In this document: piece after piece, positions 32,401 through 42,838 of the stretch
Position numbering within the stretch: the first letter of the stretch is position 1
How the letters are laid out: each line of letters begins with the position of its first letter
From: JBFISM01 sp041608535
Lineage (GTDB): Bacteria; Actinomycetota; Acidimicrobiia; Spongiisociales; UBA5794
Length of the DNA: 64,000 nucleotides
Assembly: GCA_041608535.1 (NCBI GenBank)
Contig: JBFISM010000004.1
Coordinates: forward strand, 1 to 64,000
Direction of reading: 5' to 3'
Notes under the pieces: generated by a model
The model's input: the letters and a program-made list of their open reading frames with translations, nothing else
The model's database searches: none
What the model was told of the DNA's origin: nothing
Position numbers and translations under genes: made by a program

Positions 32401-33044
32401 ACCGACACGAACTCGACGTCGTACTCCCGTGTGATCACGATGTCGGCACGAGCGCGGTGCTGGGAGATGATCTCGTGCTCCTTGGTGAGGACGTCCTCGA
32501 TGAACGGGTCGAAGCTCTCCCGCCCCCGCTTCATTCGGTGTTCCATCGTCTCCAGCCTGTTCCGCGCAATGAACACACGGCGGTCGACATGCTCACACAA
32601 CGAGGTGTATACGCCTTCGGCGACGACGACGTCGATCCCCGTCAGCGGAACGGTCTCTTCGTCGATGCGGTTGTCGGCATACATCACGAGTGGTTTCACG
32701 ATCGACTCGGCACCCTGCCGAGCCGCCGCCAAATGCGAGTCGAGCAAGTCGAGGCGGACTTCGGTGGTGCCCACCCAACAGAAGTTGGCGCGGCGTGCGG
32801 CGTCGTTGAATCGCGGCGGCAGCACGTAGTAGTCGTCCTGCTGCAGCACCACGGCGCTCACCCCGTGCTCGCCGAGCACATCGGCGAGCGCCTGCCCCAT
32901 CTCGGACTTCCCGCTGCCGGATTCACCGGCCACCGTCATCGTGAAGCGCCGTGCCGAGGCCTGGATCTCCTCCAGGAGGCTGCGCGTGATCACCTCGGCC
33001 GCTCTGCGGTGCTCTTCGCCCACGAGAATGATGTCGCCTCTCAT
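32397..33044 (-). CDS. P-loop kinase (uridine-kinase-like)
   Basis: 215 residues. Walker A is GESGSGKSEMGQ (about 39-50). An acceptor-site motif QQDDYYVLPP follows at about 68-77, and VVVAEGVYTS near residue 144 resembles the Walker B region of uridine and phosphoribulokinases. The N-terminal about 30 residues (MRGDIILVGEEHRRAAEVI) precede the fold. It phosphorylates a small molecule, perhaps a sugar processed by the coupled GH13-like protein. Translational coupling suggests a shared pathway. Specific substrate not identified. Confidence 0.8.
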   Translation of the reverse strand: MRGDIILVGEEHRRAAEVITRSLLEEIQASARRFTMTVAGESGSGKSEMGQALADVLGEHGVSAVVLQQDDYYVLPPRFNDAARRANFCWVGTTEVRLDLLDSHLAAARQGAESIVKPLVMYADNRIDEETVPLTGIDVVVAEGVYTSLCEHVDRRVFIARNRLETMEHRMKRGRESFDPFIEDVLTKEHEIISQHRARADIVITREYDVEFVSV

Positions 33045-33155
33045 GGCGGCGGAGTCTAGAGCTCGGTCCCAGTCGCCAGACTGGCCCAGTCGGGCTGCCG
33101 ACGGGTCAGCCGTGGTCAGCGAGTTGTCAGCGCCGCTCGGCTTGCGCCGAGACTC

Positions 33156-33704
33156 TCACTCCGACGGGTCGTACGGCACGAAGTAGTTGTTGATGAACTC
33201 GAAATCGATTCCCGGCGTCACTGCGTGAGCGAGGTCGGGACGGGGTCCACCGTCGAGCGTGAAGCTCGTGCGGGCGTGGTGGCGGAGCCACACGACCTTT
33301 GTCGGGTGGAGTGAGCCATCTTCGACGGACACCAACTCGTGGTAGTGCACATATCCCTTCGAGGCGTAGTCCTCGGCGAGCTCAGGCGTCCAGACGTCGA
33401 TCACGCCGTGCACGACATAGAGCAACGCACCATCCGGCGCGTCCGACGACCACCACTGAGGAGCCCCGAACGGTCCCGTGTTGTAGTGCTTGCCGACGAG
33501 CTGATCGGAACCCGCCACGACCCAGGCATGGCCGGGAATGTCGATCGACCCACCGGGACCGTCGGGCGCACCCGCCAAGTAGTAGTCCGTTCCGTCAACG
33601 GTGAGTACCACCCCCCGCTCGAAGCCGGCGGCGGCCGCCGACCCGACGGCGAGGCTTGCGGTCAACAGACCCACGACGGCCAGGATGGTGACGATGCGAC
33701 GCAT
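33156..33704 (-). CDS. Secreted protein of unknown function
   Basis: 182 residues from ATG 33704. A clear signal peptide (RRIVTILAVVGLLTASLAVGSAAAA) ends near residue 26. The mature part is rich in Trp, His, Tyr and Gly, with motifs GHAWVVAGSDQLVGKHYNTGPFGAPQWWSSDAPDGALLYVVHGVID and VVWLRHHARTSFTLD. The paired HH and repeated W/Y suggest a beta-rich binding protein. Family not recognised. It stands alone in a 770-base interval between the kinase and ligB, with short gene-free flanks of about 110 bases. Confidence 0.7.
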   Translation of the reverse strand: MRRIVTILAVVGLLTASLAVGSAAAAGFERGVVLTVDGTDYYLAGAPDGPGGSIDIPGHAWVVAGSDQLVGKHYNTGPFGAPQWWSSDAPDGALLYVVHGVIDVWTPELAEDYASKGYVHYHELVSVEDGSLHPTKVVWLRHHARTSFTLDGGPRPDLAHAVTPGIDFEFINNYFVPYDPSE

Positions 33705-33813
33705 ACATTCCCCCAAGGTGTGACGTGACGATGCGGTCGTGGACCTTAACGGGCGGACCCAAACGAGTCGAGTAGACCCACCACGGATACCGGCGCACTC
33801 TGCTTGTCGCTGC

Positions 33814-35050
<1,237 letters not shown>

Positions 35051-35145
35051 GGCATCCTCCTCGGACGGAGAGTGTAGCGACGGGGCTGAAGCGCCCGGTG
35101 AGCGGGTTGTCGCTGGTCCGCGGGTCTGGCAGCCTTGAGCCGCAG

Positions 35146-36030
35146 ATGAACCACCTCCCGGAACCGACCATGCCTCCACCACGCCGCGACTCGCACCCGC
35201 CCAGGAACCTCGTGCCTCCGCCCGACGCCACCGATGCGCATTGCCACATCTTCGGCCCGGCCCACGAGTTCCCCTTCGCTCCCAACCGCACATACACACC
35301 GCCCGACTCGGGGGTCGACGAGTTCGAGCGCCTCCAGGAGCGGCTCGGGTTGTCCCGCGCCGTGTTCGTGCAAGCGTCCTGTCACGGCACCGACAACCGG
35401 GCCATGGTTGCGGCACTCCATCGTGGCGAGGGACGCTACGCCGGAGTGGCGATGGTGGAGCCCGACGTCACCGACACCGAGCTCGCCGAGCTTCACGACG
35501 CCGGGGTGCGTGGCATTCGGTTCAACTTCGTTCGCCACCTCGGCGGGGCCCCGGATCTCGACACCTTCTGGGCCTTGGTGCACCGGGTGGCCGGGCTGGG
35601 TTGGCACGTCGAGCTGCACTTCGATGCCAAGGATCTCGCATCACATCGAGGCTTGTTCGATCGAATTCCGGTCCCCTTCATCATCGACCACATGGGACGG
35701 GTGGATGCCACTGCCGGCATCGATCAGCCTCCGTTTCGAGAGCTGCTGTCCCTGCTGCGCGACGAGCGTTGCTGGGTGAAGATCTCCGGAGCCGAGCGGC
35801 TCACCGCCGAGGGGACGCCGCCGTACGATGACGTCGTCCCGTACGCCAGAGCAGTCGTCGCCGCCGCACCGGACCGCATCCTCTGGGGCACCGACTGGCC
35901 ACATCCCAACGTGCGCCACATGCCCGACGACGGCGATCTGGTCGATCTGCTCGCCGAGATGGTGCCGGACGAGCCCACCCGCACGGCGATCCTGGTCACC
36001 AATCCGGAGCAGCTCTACGACTTCGGCTGA
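35146..36030 (+). CDS. ligI: 2-Pyrone-4,6-dicarboxylate lactonase LigI (copy 1)
   Basis: 294-residue COG3618 amidohydrolase. His32-x-His34 (DAHCHIFGP), FAPNRTYTPPDSG, QASCHGTDNR, GVRGIRFNFVRHLGG, FIIDHMGRVD and the Asp of LWGTDWPHPN fit LigI, which hydrolyses the pyrone to oxalomesaconate without a metal. A second copy lies at 40830-41720 with shared motifs, so one may act on a different lactone. The start at 35146 is preferred; 35170 is possible. The 3' end overlaps the DUF1932 gene by 16 bases. Confidence 0.88.
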   Translation: MNHLPEPTMPPPRRDSHPPRNLVPPPDATDAHCHIFGPAHEFPFAPNRTYTPPDSGVDEFERLQERLGLSRAVFVQASCHGTDNRAMVAALHRGEGRYAGVAMVEPDVTDTELAELHDAGVRGIRFNFVRHLGGAPDLDTFWALVHRVAGLGWHVELHFDAKDLASHRGLFDRIPVPFIIDHMGRVDATAGIDQPPFRELLSLLRDERCWVKISGAERLTAEGTPPYDDVVPYARAVVAAAPDRILWGTDWPHPNVRHMPDDGDLVDLLAEMVPDEPTRTAILVTNPEQLYDFG

Positions 36031-36839
36031 TCTTCCGCAGGCGGCTCCAGCCCGGTCACGTCAGGGATACCGAGGGTGGCCACGCTGAGCAGCGCATCGA
36101 TGGTCGCGTCGGTCATTGGTGCCTCCAAACCAAGCTGGCGCAGCAGCGTCGCCGCGTGCTCCATCTCGTCGGTGCGGCGCCCGTGGTGCCTGGCGGTCCC
36201 GGTCACCAGACGACGCAACAGCGCCGCATCGGCGCTTTCGATGACCTCGGCGAGATGGGAGCGCAGCCACCCCCCTTGCCCGGCGGCGTCGGCAGCCCGC
36301 AAGGCCTCGATGACCACAGCGGTGAGGCCCTTGACGAAGACACTGCGCAACAACTTGCGGGTGGCCGCATCCCCGGCACTCTCCGATACCACCTCGACCC
36401 GTCCCCCCAGTCCATTGACGATCTCGGCATAGCGCTCGGCACCACTGCCGGAGGCGAGCGACGGTGTGGCGACGCCGTTGCCCGGCACCGTCGCCATCAA
36501 GGCGACGTCGGCAAACGGCAGACCCCGCAGCGTCGCGGTGTCATCGAGATCCTGCTTGAGGCTGGCAGGCGCCGTGGAGAGATCGGCGTACAGCGTGCCC
36601 CGCTTGACCCGGTCCCACGCCTGGGCGATGGCCGCTTGCGCATCGGCGGCAGCCGTTATCGCCAGGACCAGCTCGGCACCGGCAACTGCATCGGCCGGGT
36701 CCTCGTGCCGGGTCACGCCGGGCGGTGTCGCCACCGGAGCCGGGTCGTAGCCGTGCACCTGGGCGCCGGCGGCGGCCAGGTCGCCGGCGATGGCACTTCC
36801 CGCCTCCCCCAGCCCGAAGACCGCGATACGCAGAGCCAC
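36015..36839 (-). CDS. NAD-binding dehydrogenase, 6-phosphogluconate type (DUF1932)
   Basis: 274 residues. The Rossmann start is IAVFGLGEAGSAIAGDLAAAGAQVHGYD. The catalytic Lys of the beta-hydroxyacid dehydrogenase group appears within TRKLLRSVFVKGL. The C-terminal DUF1932 domain follows (from about residue 190). Members of this group oxidise or reduce hydroxy acids. The 3-base gap to ligK suggests it works with the aldolase step, for example on a hydroxy-acid side product, but the reaction is not known. Confidence 0.8.
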   Translation of the reverse strand: MALRIAVFGLGEAGSAIAGDLAAAGAQVHGYDPAPVATPPGVTRHEDPADAVAGAELVLAITAAADAQAAIAQAWDRVKRGTLYADLSTAPASLKQDLDDTATLRGLPFADVALMATVPGNGVATPSLASGSGAERYAEIVNGLGGRVEVVSESAGDAATRKLLRSVFVKGLTAVVIEALRAADAAGQGGWLRSHLAEVIESADAALLRRLVTGTARHHGRRTDEMEHAATLLRQLGLEAPMTDATIDALLSVATLGIPDVTGLEPPAEDQPKS

Positions 36840-36842
36840 GGT

Positions 36843-37538
36843 TCAGACGGCGTCTTGCGAATCGACCCAGCGCACCCCGAGATCGAGCAGCTTGTCCCGC
36901 AACCCGTAGAAGTCGAGGCCCAGCTCACCGGCCTCGAGCCGAGCCCGCGTCTCCGCCTCCTTTGCGGTGCGGGCGGTCGATGCGGCGGCGACGTCGCCGG
37001 CTTCGTTGTGCGCCACGACGACGACTCCGTCGTCATCGGCGACGATGACGTCCCCCGGGTGGATCCAGCGGCCGGCGAAGTCGATGGGGACGTTCACCGA
37101 TCCCGGAGTCTCCTTCACCGTCCCCTCGGCGTGGACCGCTCGGGACCACACCGGGAACCCCATCTCGTTGAGCTCGGCGATGTCGCGCACGGCCGAATCG
37201 ATGACGAGACCGACACAACCGTGCGTCACGAGGGACGTCGCCAGCAGATCGCCGAACATGCCATGGATCGCCGGTGTGGTGAGAGCGACCACCAGTATGT
37301 CGCCTGGTTGGACGACATCGACGGCGGCGTGGATCATGATGTTGTCCCCGGGTGCGCTCGACACGGTAACGGCCGATCCGGCGATGCGCCCCCCGTGCTG
37401 GCGGGCAACCACGCCGTGATCGAGAAGCCCGCGGCGACCCTGGGCTTCGTGCACCGTGGCCACCCCCGCCCCGGCCAACTCGGCGATGACACCGGGGTCG
37501 GTGCGTGGAATCGATCGGACGACGACTGGACCGGTCAT
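36843..37538 (-). CDS. ligK: 4-Carboxy-4-hydroxy-2-oxoadipate aldolase (LigK/RraA family)
   Basis: 231 residues with the class II RraA/HMG-aldolase fold: GVATVHEAQGRRGLLDHG, SAPGDNIMIHAAVDVVQPGDILVV, and the metal/substrate motif IDSAVRDIAELNEMGFPVWSRAVHAEGTVK. It splits carboxy-hydroxy-oxoadipate into pyruvate and oxaloacetate, the last step of the protocatechuate 4,5 pathway. It lies between the hydratase ligJ and the DUF1932 dehydrogenase. A shorter RraA paralog is at 58259. Confidence 0.9.
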   Translation of the reverse strand: MTGPVVVRSIPRTDPGVIAELAGAGVATVHEAQGRRGLLDHGVVARQHGGRIAGSAVTVSSAPGDNIMIHAAVDVVQPGDILVVALTTPAIHGMFGDLLATSLVTHGCVGLVIDSAVRDIAELNEMGFPVWSRAVHAEGTVKETPGSVNVPIDFAGRWIHPGDVIVADDDGVVVVAHNEAGDVAAASTARTAKEAETRARLEAGELGLDFYGLRDKLLDLGVRWVDSQDAV

Positions 37539-37583
37539 GGCGCTCCCAACTCAGACAACCGTGCGGAGAACCTACCCATGCGT

Positions 37584-38606
37584 TCAGCGTCCCTGCTCTC
37601 GCAGTAGCGCATCGAGTCGTGAGTACACCCGCCGGGCATTGTCCTCGAACACGGCAGATCGTTGCTCTGCGGTGAGATCGACGCCGTCGACGTAGCGCTT
37701 GGTGTCGTCGAAATGATGCCCGGTCTCCGGGTCGACGCCGCGTACCGCTCCCACCATCTCCGAGGCGAAGAGGATGTTCCTGGTGTCGATCACATCGAAG
37801 AGCAGATCGATCCCTGCCTGGTGGTAGACACAGGTGTCGAAGAAGACGTTGCCCATGACGTGCTCGGCGAGCGGAGGCTTGCCCAGACCGTCGGCGAGAC
37901 CTCGATAGCGCCCCCAGTGATACGGCACGGCGCCGCCGCCGTGGGGGATGACGAAGCGCAGGTCGGGAAACCGGGTGAAGAGATCTCCCTCGATCAGCTG
38001 CATGAATGCAGTCGTGTCGGCGTTGATGTAGTGGGCTCCCGTGGCGTGGAAGTTGACATTGTCCGACGCCGACACGTGGATCATCGCCGGGACGTCGAGC
38101 TCCACCATCTTCTCGTAGAGCGGAAACCACGACTCGTCGGTGAGCGGCGACGAGGTCCAATGCCCGCCCGATGGATCGGGGTTGAGATTGCACCCGACGA
38201 ATCCCAGCTCGAGCACACAGCGCTCCAGCTCGGCCAGCGAGCGATCGATGGGAACGCCGGGCGATTGGGGGAGCATGCACACACCGGCGAAGTGGTGTGG
38301 GTACATCGTCGTCACGCGGTGGATGAGATCGTTGCAGGCGCGGGACCACTGCTCGGAGATCGTGGCGTCGCCGATGTGGTGACCCATCCACGAAGCTCGC
38401 GGAGAGAAGATCGTCAAGTCGGCGCCACGTTCCCGGAGCAGGGCGAGCTGGTTCTGCTCGATGCTCGCCGCGATCTCGTCGTCGCTGATCTCGGGGCGGG
38501 CCGGCTCGGGCCGGCTGGGATCGTCGAGCCGGGCGATTTGCGCCTGACGAAACTCGCCGTGGGCGTCCGGTGTCGTCGTGTAGTGCCCGTGACAATCGAT
38601 GATCAT
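37584..38606 (-). CDS. ligJ: 4-Oxalomesaconate hydratase LigJ (amidohydrolase family)
   Basis: 340 residues from ATG 38606 (MIIDCHGHYTTTPDA). The HxH pair is in CHGHY, with further metal-region motifs PAMIHVSASDN, RFVIPHGGGAVPYHWGRY and NVFFDTCVYHQAG, as in LigJ. It hydrates oxalomesaconate to carboxy-hydroxy-oxoadipate. It is divergent from pobA across 91 bases, so the two arms of the pathway share a control region. ligK follows after 45 bases. Confidence 0.9.
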   Translation of the reverse strand: MIIDCHGHYTTTPDAHGEFRQAQIARLDDPSRPEPARPEISDDEIAASIEQNQLALLRERGADLTIFSPRASWMGHHIGDATISEQWSRACNDLIHRVTTMYPHHFAGVCMLPQSPGVPIDRSLAELERCVLELGFVGCNLNPDPSGGHWTSSPLTDESWFPLYEKMVELDVPAMIHVSASDNVNFHATGAHYINADTTAFMQLIEGDLFTRFPDLRFVIPHGGGAVPYHWGRYRGLADGLGKPPLAEHVMGNVFFDTCVYHQAGIDLLFDVIDTRNILFASEMVGAVRGVDPETGHHFDDTKRYVDGVDLTAEQRSAVFEDNARRVYSRLDALLREQGR

Positions 38607-38697
38607 CCTCGCTCCGCTGGTCGACGCGGCCGATCCTATCCGTTGCGCCCTGCACCCCGTCTGCGGGGACCAACCGACGCCCGGTAGCGTGGGGGCC

Positions 38698-39876
38698 ATG
38701 GAGCGGGTGAAGACCCAGGTGGCCATCGTCGGCGGGGGTCCGGCCGGTCTGCTGCTGTCTCATCTGCTCCATCTCAGTGGGATCGAGTCGATCGTTCTGG
38801 AGCGACAGACCCGCGCCTATGTGCTGTCTCGGGTTCGTGCCGGCGTGCTCGAATGGGGGACCGTCGGCATCCTCCGTGATGCCGGGCTCGGAGAGCGCAT
38901 GGATCGCGAGGGCAAGGTGCACGACGGTACCGGGATCACGTGGGGCGGAGGGCGGCGTCTCTTCCTCGACATCGCCAAGCACACCGGACGGCACTTCATG
39001 GCGTACGGCCAGACGAGGATCCAGGAGGACCTGGATTCGGCCATCGCAGGCTGGGGCGGGACCATCGTCGAGGAGGCGCTCGACGTGCAACCGCACGATG
39101 TAGCCACGGAGGCGCCATACGTCACCTACGACAAGGACGGCGTCAGCCATCGTGTCGACTGCGACTTCGTTGCCGGCTGTGACGGGTTCCACGGAGTGTG
39201 CCGCAGCGTGATCCCCAGCGACCTGCTGCGGGAGTACGAGCGGGTGTACCCCTTCGGCTGGCTCGGCATCCTCTCCGAGACGCCGCCACTTCCGGAGTTG
39301 ATCTACTGCAACAGCCCACGCGGCTTTGCACTGGCATCGATGCGCAACCCGATGCTGAGCCGTTACTACCTGCAGGTGCCGCTGGAAGACGAAGTGGAGG
39401 ACTGGCCGGACGACCGCTTCTGGGAGGAGCTGCTACTCCGCTACCCGCCCGACATCGCAAGCGAGATCGCCACCGGGCCCAGCGTGGAGAAGTCCATCGC
39501 CCCGCTGCGCAGCTACGTCGCCGAGCCGATGCGGTATGGCCGGTTGTTCCTCGCCGGCGATGCCGCCCACATCGTGCCTCCCACCGGCGCCAAGGGACTC
39601 AATCTCGCGGTCAGCGATGTCCACTATCTCGGCCGGGCTCTGGCCGGCTATTTCACGACCGGGTCGACCGACCTGCTCGACGCCTATGCCGTCACGGCGC
39701 TCCATCGGGTGTGGAACGCGGTGCGGTTCTCGTGGTGGCTCACCACGCTGCTTCACCGGTTCCCCGACCAGGGTGAGTTCGGGCAGCGGATTCAGGAATC
39801 GGAGCTCGATTACCTCGCCTCGTCGGAGCCGTTCATGGCGGCGGCTGCCGAGCAGTACGCCGGGTTGCCACTGTGA
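38698..39876 (+). CDS. pobA: 4-Hydroxybenzoate 3-monooxygenase PobA
   Basis: 392 residues from ATG 38698. It is a typical PobA: GGGPAGLLLSHLLHLSGIESIVLERQ, RVRAGVLEWGTVGILRDAGLGERM, DFVAGCDGFHGVCR and LFLAGDAAHIVPPTGAKGLNLAVSDVHYL. It converts 4-hydroxybenzoate to protocatechuate using FAD and NAD(P)H, feeding LigAB. ligC follows after 15 bases, presumably on the same transcript. Confidence 0.93.
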   Translation: MERVKTQVAIVGGGPAGLLLSHLLHLSGIESIVLERQTRAYVLSRVRAGVLEWGTVGILRDAGLGERMDREGKVHDGTGITWGGGRRLFLDIAKHTGRHFMAYGQTRIQEDLDSAIAGWGGTIVEEALDVQPHDVATEAPYVTYDKDGVSHRVDCDFVAGCDGFHGVCRSVIPSDLLREYERVYPFGWLGILSETPPLPELIYCNSPRGFALASMRNPMLSRYYLQVPLEDEVEDWPDDRFWEELLLRYPPDIASEIATGPSVEKSIAPLRSYVAEPMRYGRLFLAGDAAHIVPPTGAKGLNLAVSDVHYLGRALAGYFTTGSTDLLDAYAVTALHRVWNAVRFSWWLTTLLHRFPDQGEFGQRIQESELDYLASSEPFMAAAAEQYAGLPL

Positions 39877-39891
39877 CCGAAAGGAGCTGCG

Positions 39892-40854
39892 ATGCGTGTC
39901 GTCATCGCCGGTGAAGGAGCCATCGCCCGCAAACACGTGGCTGCGCTGCGCCGCATCGACGGCGTCGACGTCGTCGCCGTCTCGGGTGGGGTCGAGGAGG
40001 ACACACGCGACTTCGCCGAGGAGTTCGCCATCCCCGATTGGACCACCGACCTCGAAGAGGTGCTCGATCGCACCGACGTCGACGCCGTGGTGCTGGCGTC
40101 CCCCACGCAGATCCATGCGGAGCAGGCGATCGCCTCCCTCGATGCCGGCAAGCACACCCTGGTCGAGATCCCCATGGCGGACAATCTCGCCGACTCCCGA
40201 GCCGTCGTAGAGGCGCAGCGCCGCACCGGGCTGGTTGCGATGGTGTGCCACACCCGGCGGTTCAATCCGAGCCACCAGTGGGTGCGGCAGCGTGTCGAGT
40301 CCGGGGAGTTCACCATCCAGCATTTCGTGGTGGAGACGTTCTTCTTCCGCAGGGAGAACAAGAACGCTCTGGGCAAGCCGCGGTCTTGGACCGATCATCT
40401 GCTGTGGCACCACGCCGCACACACGGTGGACCTGTTCCAGTATCAGACAGGAGAGGTGGCGAGCCGGGTGTGGGCGCAACAAGGACCGATCCATCCCGAG
40501 CTCGGCATCGCCATGGACATGACCGTCGGTCTGGGCGTCCCCAACGGGGCGATCTGCACCTTGGCGCTGTCGTTCAACAACGAGGGTCCGCTCGGGTCGT
40601 GGTTCCGCTACATCGGTGACACGGGAACGTACGTGGCCCGCTACGACGATCTCGTCGATGGGTCCGGTGAGGCGATCGACGTGTCCGGCGTCGACGTGGC
40701 GATGGACGGTATCGAGCTGCAGGCCCGTGAGTTCTTCACCGCCATCGACGAGCGGCGGGAACCCAACGCAAGCGTGGGCCAGGCGCTGAGCACCATGGAG
40801 ACGCTCGATCGTCTGGAGCGGACTCTCGACTATCCGGCTACGCCAAAGTCGTAG
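39892..40854 (+). CDS. ligC: 4-Carboxy-2-hydroxymuconate-6-semialdehyde dehydrogenase LigC
   Basis: 320 residues of the Gfo/Idh/MocA family, from ATG 39892 behind AAAGGAG. The Rossmann start is RVVIAGEGAIARKHVAAL. EIPMADNLADS is the usual EKP-like site, and the C-terminal domain has WTDHLLWHHAAHTVDLFQYQTGE. It oxidises the LigAB product (as hemiacetal) to 2-pyrone-4,6-dicarboxylate. The tail overlaps convergent ligI copy 2 by 25 bases. Confidence 0.9.
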   Translation: MRVVIAGEGAIARKHVAALRRIDGVDVVAVSGGVEEDTRDFAEEFAIPDWTTDLEEVLDRTDVDAVVLASPTQIHAEQAIASLDAGKHTLVEIPMADNLADSRAVVEAQRRTGLVAMVCHTRRFNPSHQWVRQRVESGEFTIQHFVVETFFFRRENKNALGKPRSWTDHLLWHHAAHTVDLFQYQTGEVASRVWAQQGPIHPELGIAMDMTVGLGVPNGAICTLALSFNNEGPLGSWFRYIGDTGTYVARYDDLVDGSGEAIDVSGVDVAMDGIELQAREFFTAIDERREPNASVGQALSTMETLDRLERTLDYPATPKS

Positions 40855-41720
40855 AGCTGCATCGGGTTCTCGACGAGGATGCGGTGGCGAACCTCATCGT
40901 CGGGGGCGAAATCCATCAGCAGGTCGAGCAGATCACCGTCGTCGGCCATGTGGCGCACGTTGGGATGCGGCCATTCGCTGCCCCACAGCGTCCGGTCGGG
41001 GGCAGCTTCGATGATGGCTTGGGCGAAGGGGACCACGTCGTCGTACGGGGGAGGCGGATCGACTGTGATGCGATCCGCCCCGGAGACCTTGATCCAGGCG
41101 CGCACGTCGTCACGGAGCAGGCGCAACAGTTCGGGGAAACCCGGCTGCTCCATCCCGGCGCCCGCCTTGATCCGCGCCATTCCGTCGAGGATGAAGGGGA
41201 CCGGCAGTCTGGCGAACAAGTCGGCGTGGGTCCCGAGCTCGGCGGCGTCGAGATACAGCTCGACGTGCCAGCCGAGCGGGGTGACACGTTCCACCTGCCG
41301 CCAGAAGAACGCCGGGTCCGGTGGGCCCCCCAGATGCTTGACGAAGTTGAAGCGGATGCCGCGCACGCCGGCGGCGTGAAAACGGGCGAGGTCATCCTCG
41401 CTGTGCCGGTCGTCGAGGTGGGCGACTCCGGCATATCGCCCGCCACTGCGCTCGAGCGCATCCAGCATCGCCGAGTTGTCGAAACCGTGGCACGACGCCT
41501 GGACCACGATGGCGCGTTCCAGTCCGAGCCGATCGTGCAGGGCGCGGAGCTCGTCGAAACCGGAGTCCGGCGGCGTGTACGTGCGCTCCGGCGCATACGG
41601 GAAGCGATCGGCCGGACCAAACACGTGGCAGTGACCATCGCACGCCAGTGACGGCGGGGTGAACCGAGTCGGCGGATGAGGGTTGCGCACCGGTCCCGGG
41701 ATCGTTGGTGTGTCGGCCAC
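40830..41720 (-). CDS. ligI2: 2-Pyrone-4,6-dicarboxylate lactonase LigI (copy 2)
   Basis: 296 residues, close in pattern to the 35146 copy: CDGHCHVFGPADRFPYAPERTYTPPDSG, QASCHGFDNS, RGIRFNFVKHLGG, FILDGMARIKAG and LWGSEWPHPN. Copy 1 has LWGTDWPHPN, so the catalytic Asp is replaced by Glu here (SEW). Activity or specificity may therefore differ. It is the last gene of a six-gene leftward unit from pirin, and ligU ends 5 bases upstream. Confidence 0.8.
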   Translation of the reverse strand: MADTPTIPGPVRNPHPPTRFTPPSLACDGHCHVFGPADRFPYAPERTYTPPDSGFDELRALHDRLGLERAIVVQASCHGFDNSAMLDALERSGGRYAGVAHLDDRHSEDDLARFHAAGVRGIRFNFVKHLGGPPDPAFFWRQVERVTPLGWHVELYLDAAELGTHADLFARLPVPFILDGMARIKAGAGMEQPGFPELLRLLRDDVRAWIKVSGADRITVDPPPPYDDVVPFAQAIIEAAPDRTLWGSEWPHPNVRHMADDGDLLDLLMDFAPDDEVRHRILVENPMQLYDFGVAG

Positions 41721-41725
41721 TCAGG

Positions 41726-42796
41726 TCACGTCCTCGGGAAGACGATGCCGTCCATCAACTTGCGGGCAGTGCGGACGATCCCGGAGCGCACCACCACCGG
41801 CACCCCATCACTCTCCGCGATGGTGATCACGGCATCGAACGTCCCGGTGGGGTGCTCCAGAGTCACTACGTCGCCGGTGATGGGGCCGTGTAGCTCCTGT
41901 GCCGCGGGCGCTCCGGGAAGCAGCGCCGCAGTGGCCACCGACACGGCGCCCAGCACACCGATCGCCTGGTGGCAGCGATGCGGGATGAAGGTGCGGGTGC
42001 TCAGGTGACCGTTCGCTTGCGGTGGGGCGACCATCGTCAGCTTGGGCACGGTGGTTGCCGTCACATCTCCCAGATTCATCAACTCGCCCGCCTCGAGGCG
42101 AATCTTCTCGAGCAGCGAGCGCAGCGCCGCATGCGCTTCCAGCTCCTCGCATGACTCGTACCCGGAGATGCCGGCGTCGCTCGCCCGCAGCACCACCACA
42201 GGCATCCCGTTGTCGATGAGGGTGACCGGAACCCCGGCGATCGTGTCGCTCACGCTGTCCGTCGGCAACAGCGCACCGGTGGTGCCTCCGGCCAGATCTT
42301 CGAAGTCGAGCGTGATCGCCGCCGCCGTTTCCGGTACCCCCGATATCATCGTCGTCCCGGTGTACACCGGCGCAGCGTCGGTGGTGGGAAAGCGTGCCGT
42401 CGCCACGCTGTCCGAATTGAGCATGTGGACCCGCACCTCGGTCATCGGCTCCTGTGCCGCAACGATCCCTCGCTCGACGGCGAAGGGCCCGATGCCGGCG
42501 AGGAGATTGCCGCAGTTCTGCTTGTCGGTGACGATCGCCTCGTCGACACCGAGCTGCAGGAAGAGGTAGTCGACGTCGGCCCGGTCGTGGCGACACGCCT
42601 CGACCACGGCGACCTTGGAGGTGAGCGGGTGTGCGCCACCCATCCCATCGATCTGGCGTGGGTCTGGAGAGCCCATGACTTCGAGTAACAGGCGATTCCG
42701 GATCGAGGCGTCCTCCGGAAGGTCGGAGGCGAGGAAGTACAAACCCTTCGAGGATCCGCCCCGCATCACCATGGCGCGTACACCGTCGGTGCTCAT
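41726..42796 (-). CDS. ligU: 4-Oxalomesaconate tautomerase (PrpF family, LigU/GalD)
   Basis: 356 residues of the PrpF fold (two diaminopimelate-epimerase-like halves): MRGGSSKGLYFLASDLP at the start, MGGAHPLTSKVAVV, KQNCGNLLAGIGPFAVERG and FIPHRCHQAIGVLGAVSVA. It isomerises the keto and enol forms of oxalomesaconate so that LigJ can act. It lies between the TPP enzyme and ligI copy 2 in one operon. Confidence 0.9.
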   Translation of the reverse strand: MSTDGVRAMVMRGGSSKGLYFLASDLPEDASIRNRLLLEVMGSPDPRQIDGMGGAHPLTSKVAVVEACRHDRADVDYLFLQLGVDEAIVTDKQNCGNLLAGIGPFAVERGIVAAQEPMTEVRVHMLNSDSVATARFPTTDAAPVYTGTTMISGVPETAAAITLDFEDLAGGTTGALLPTDSVSDTIAGVPVTLIDNGMPVVVLRASDAGISGYESCEELEAHAALRSLLEKIRLEAGELMNLGDVTATTVPKLTMVAPPQANGHLSTRTFIPHRCHQAIGVLGAVSVATAALLPGAPAAQELHGPITGDVVTLEHPTGTFDAVITIAESDGVPVVVRSGIVRTARKLMDGIVFPRT

Positions 42797-42838
42797 CGAC
42801 TCATTGTGCCAGGTCGCTGTACCGGGCCACCGCCGCCG

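Noticed and set aside
37033..39192. 719-residue minus-strand open frame
   Set aside because: It runs across ligK, ligJ and part of pobA in a wrong frame; Arg/His-rich composition typical of GC-rich shadow frames.
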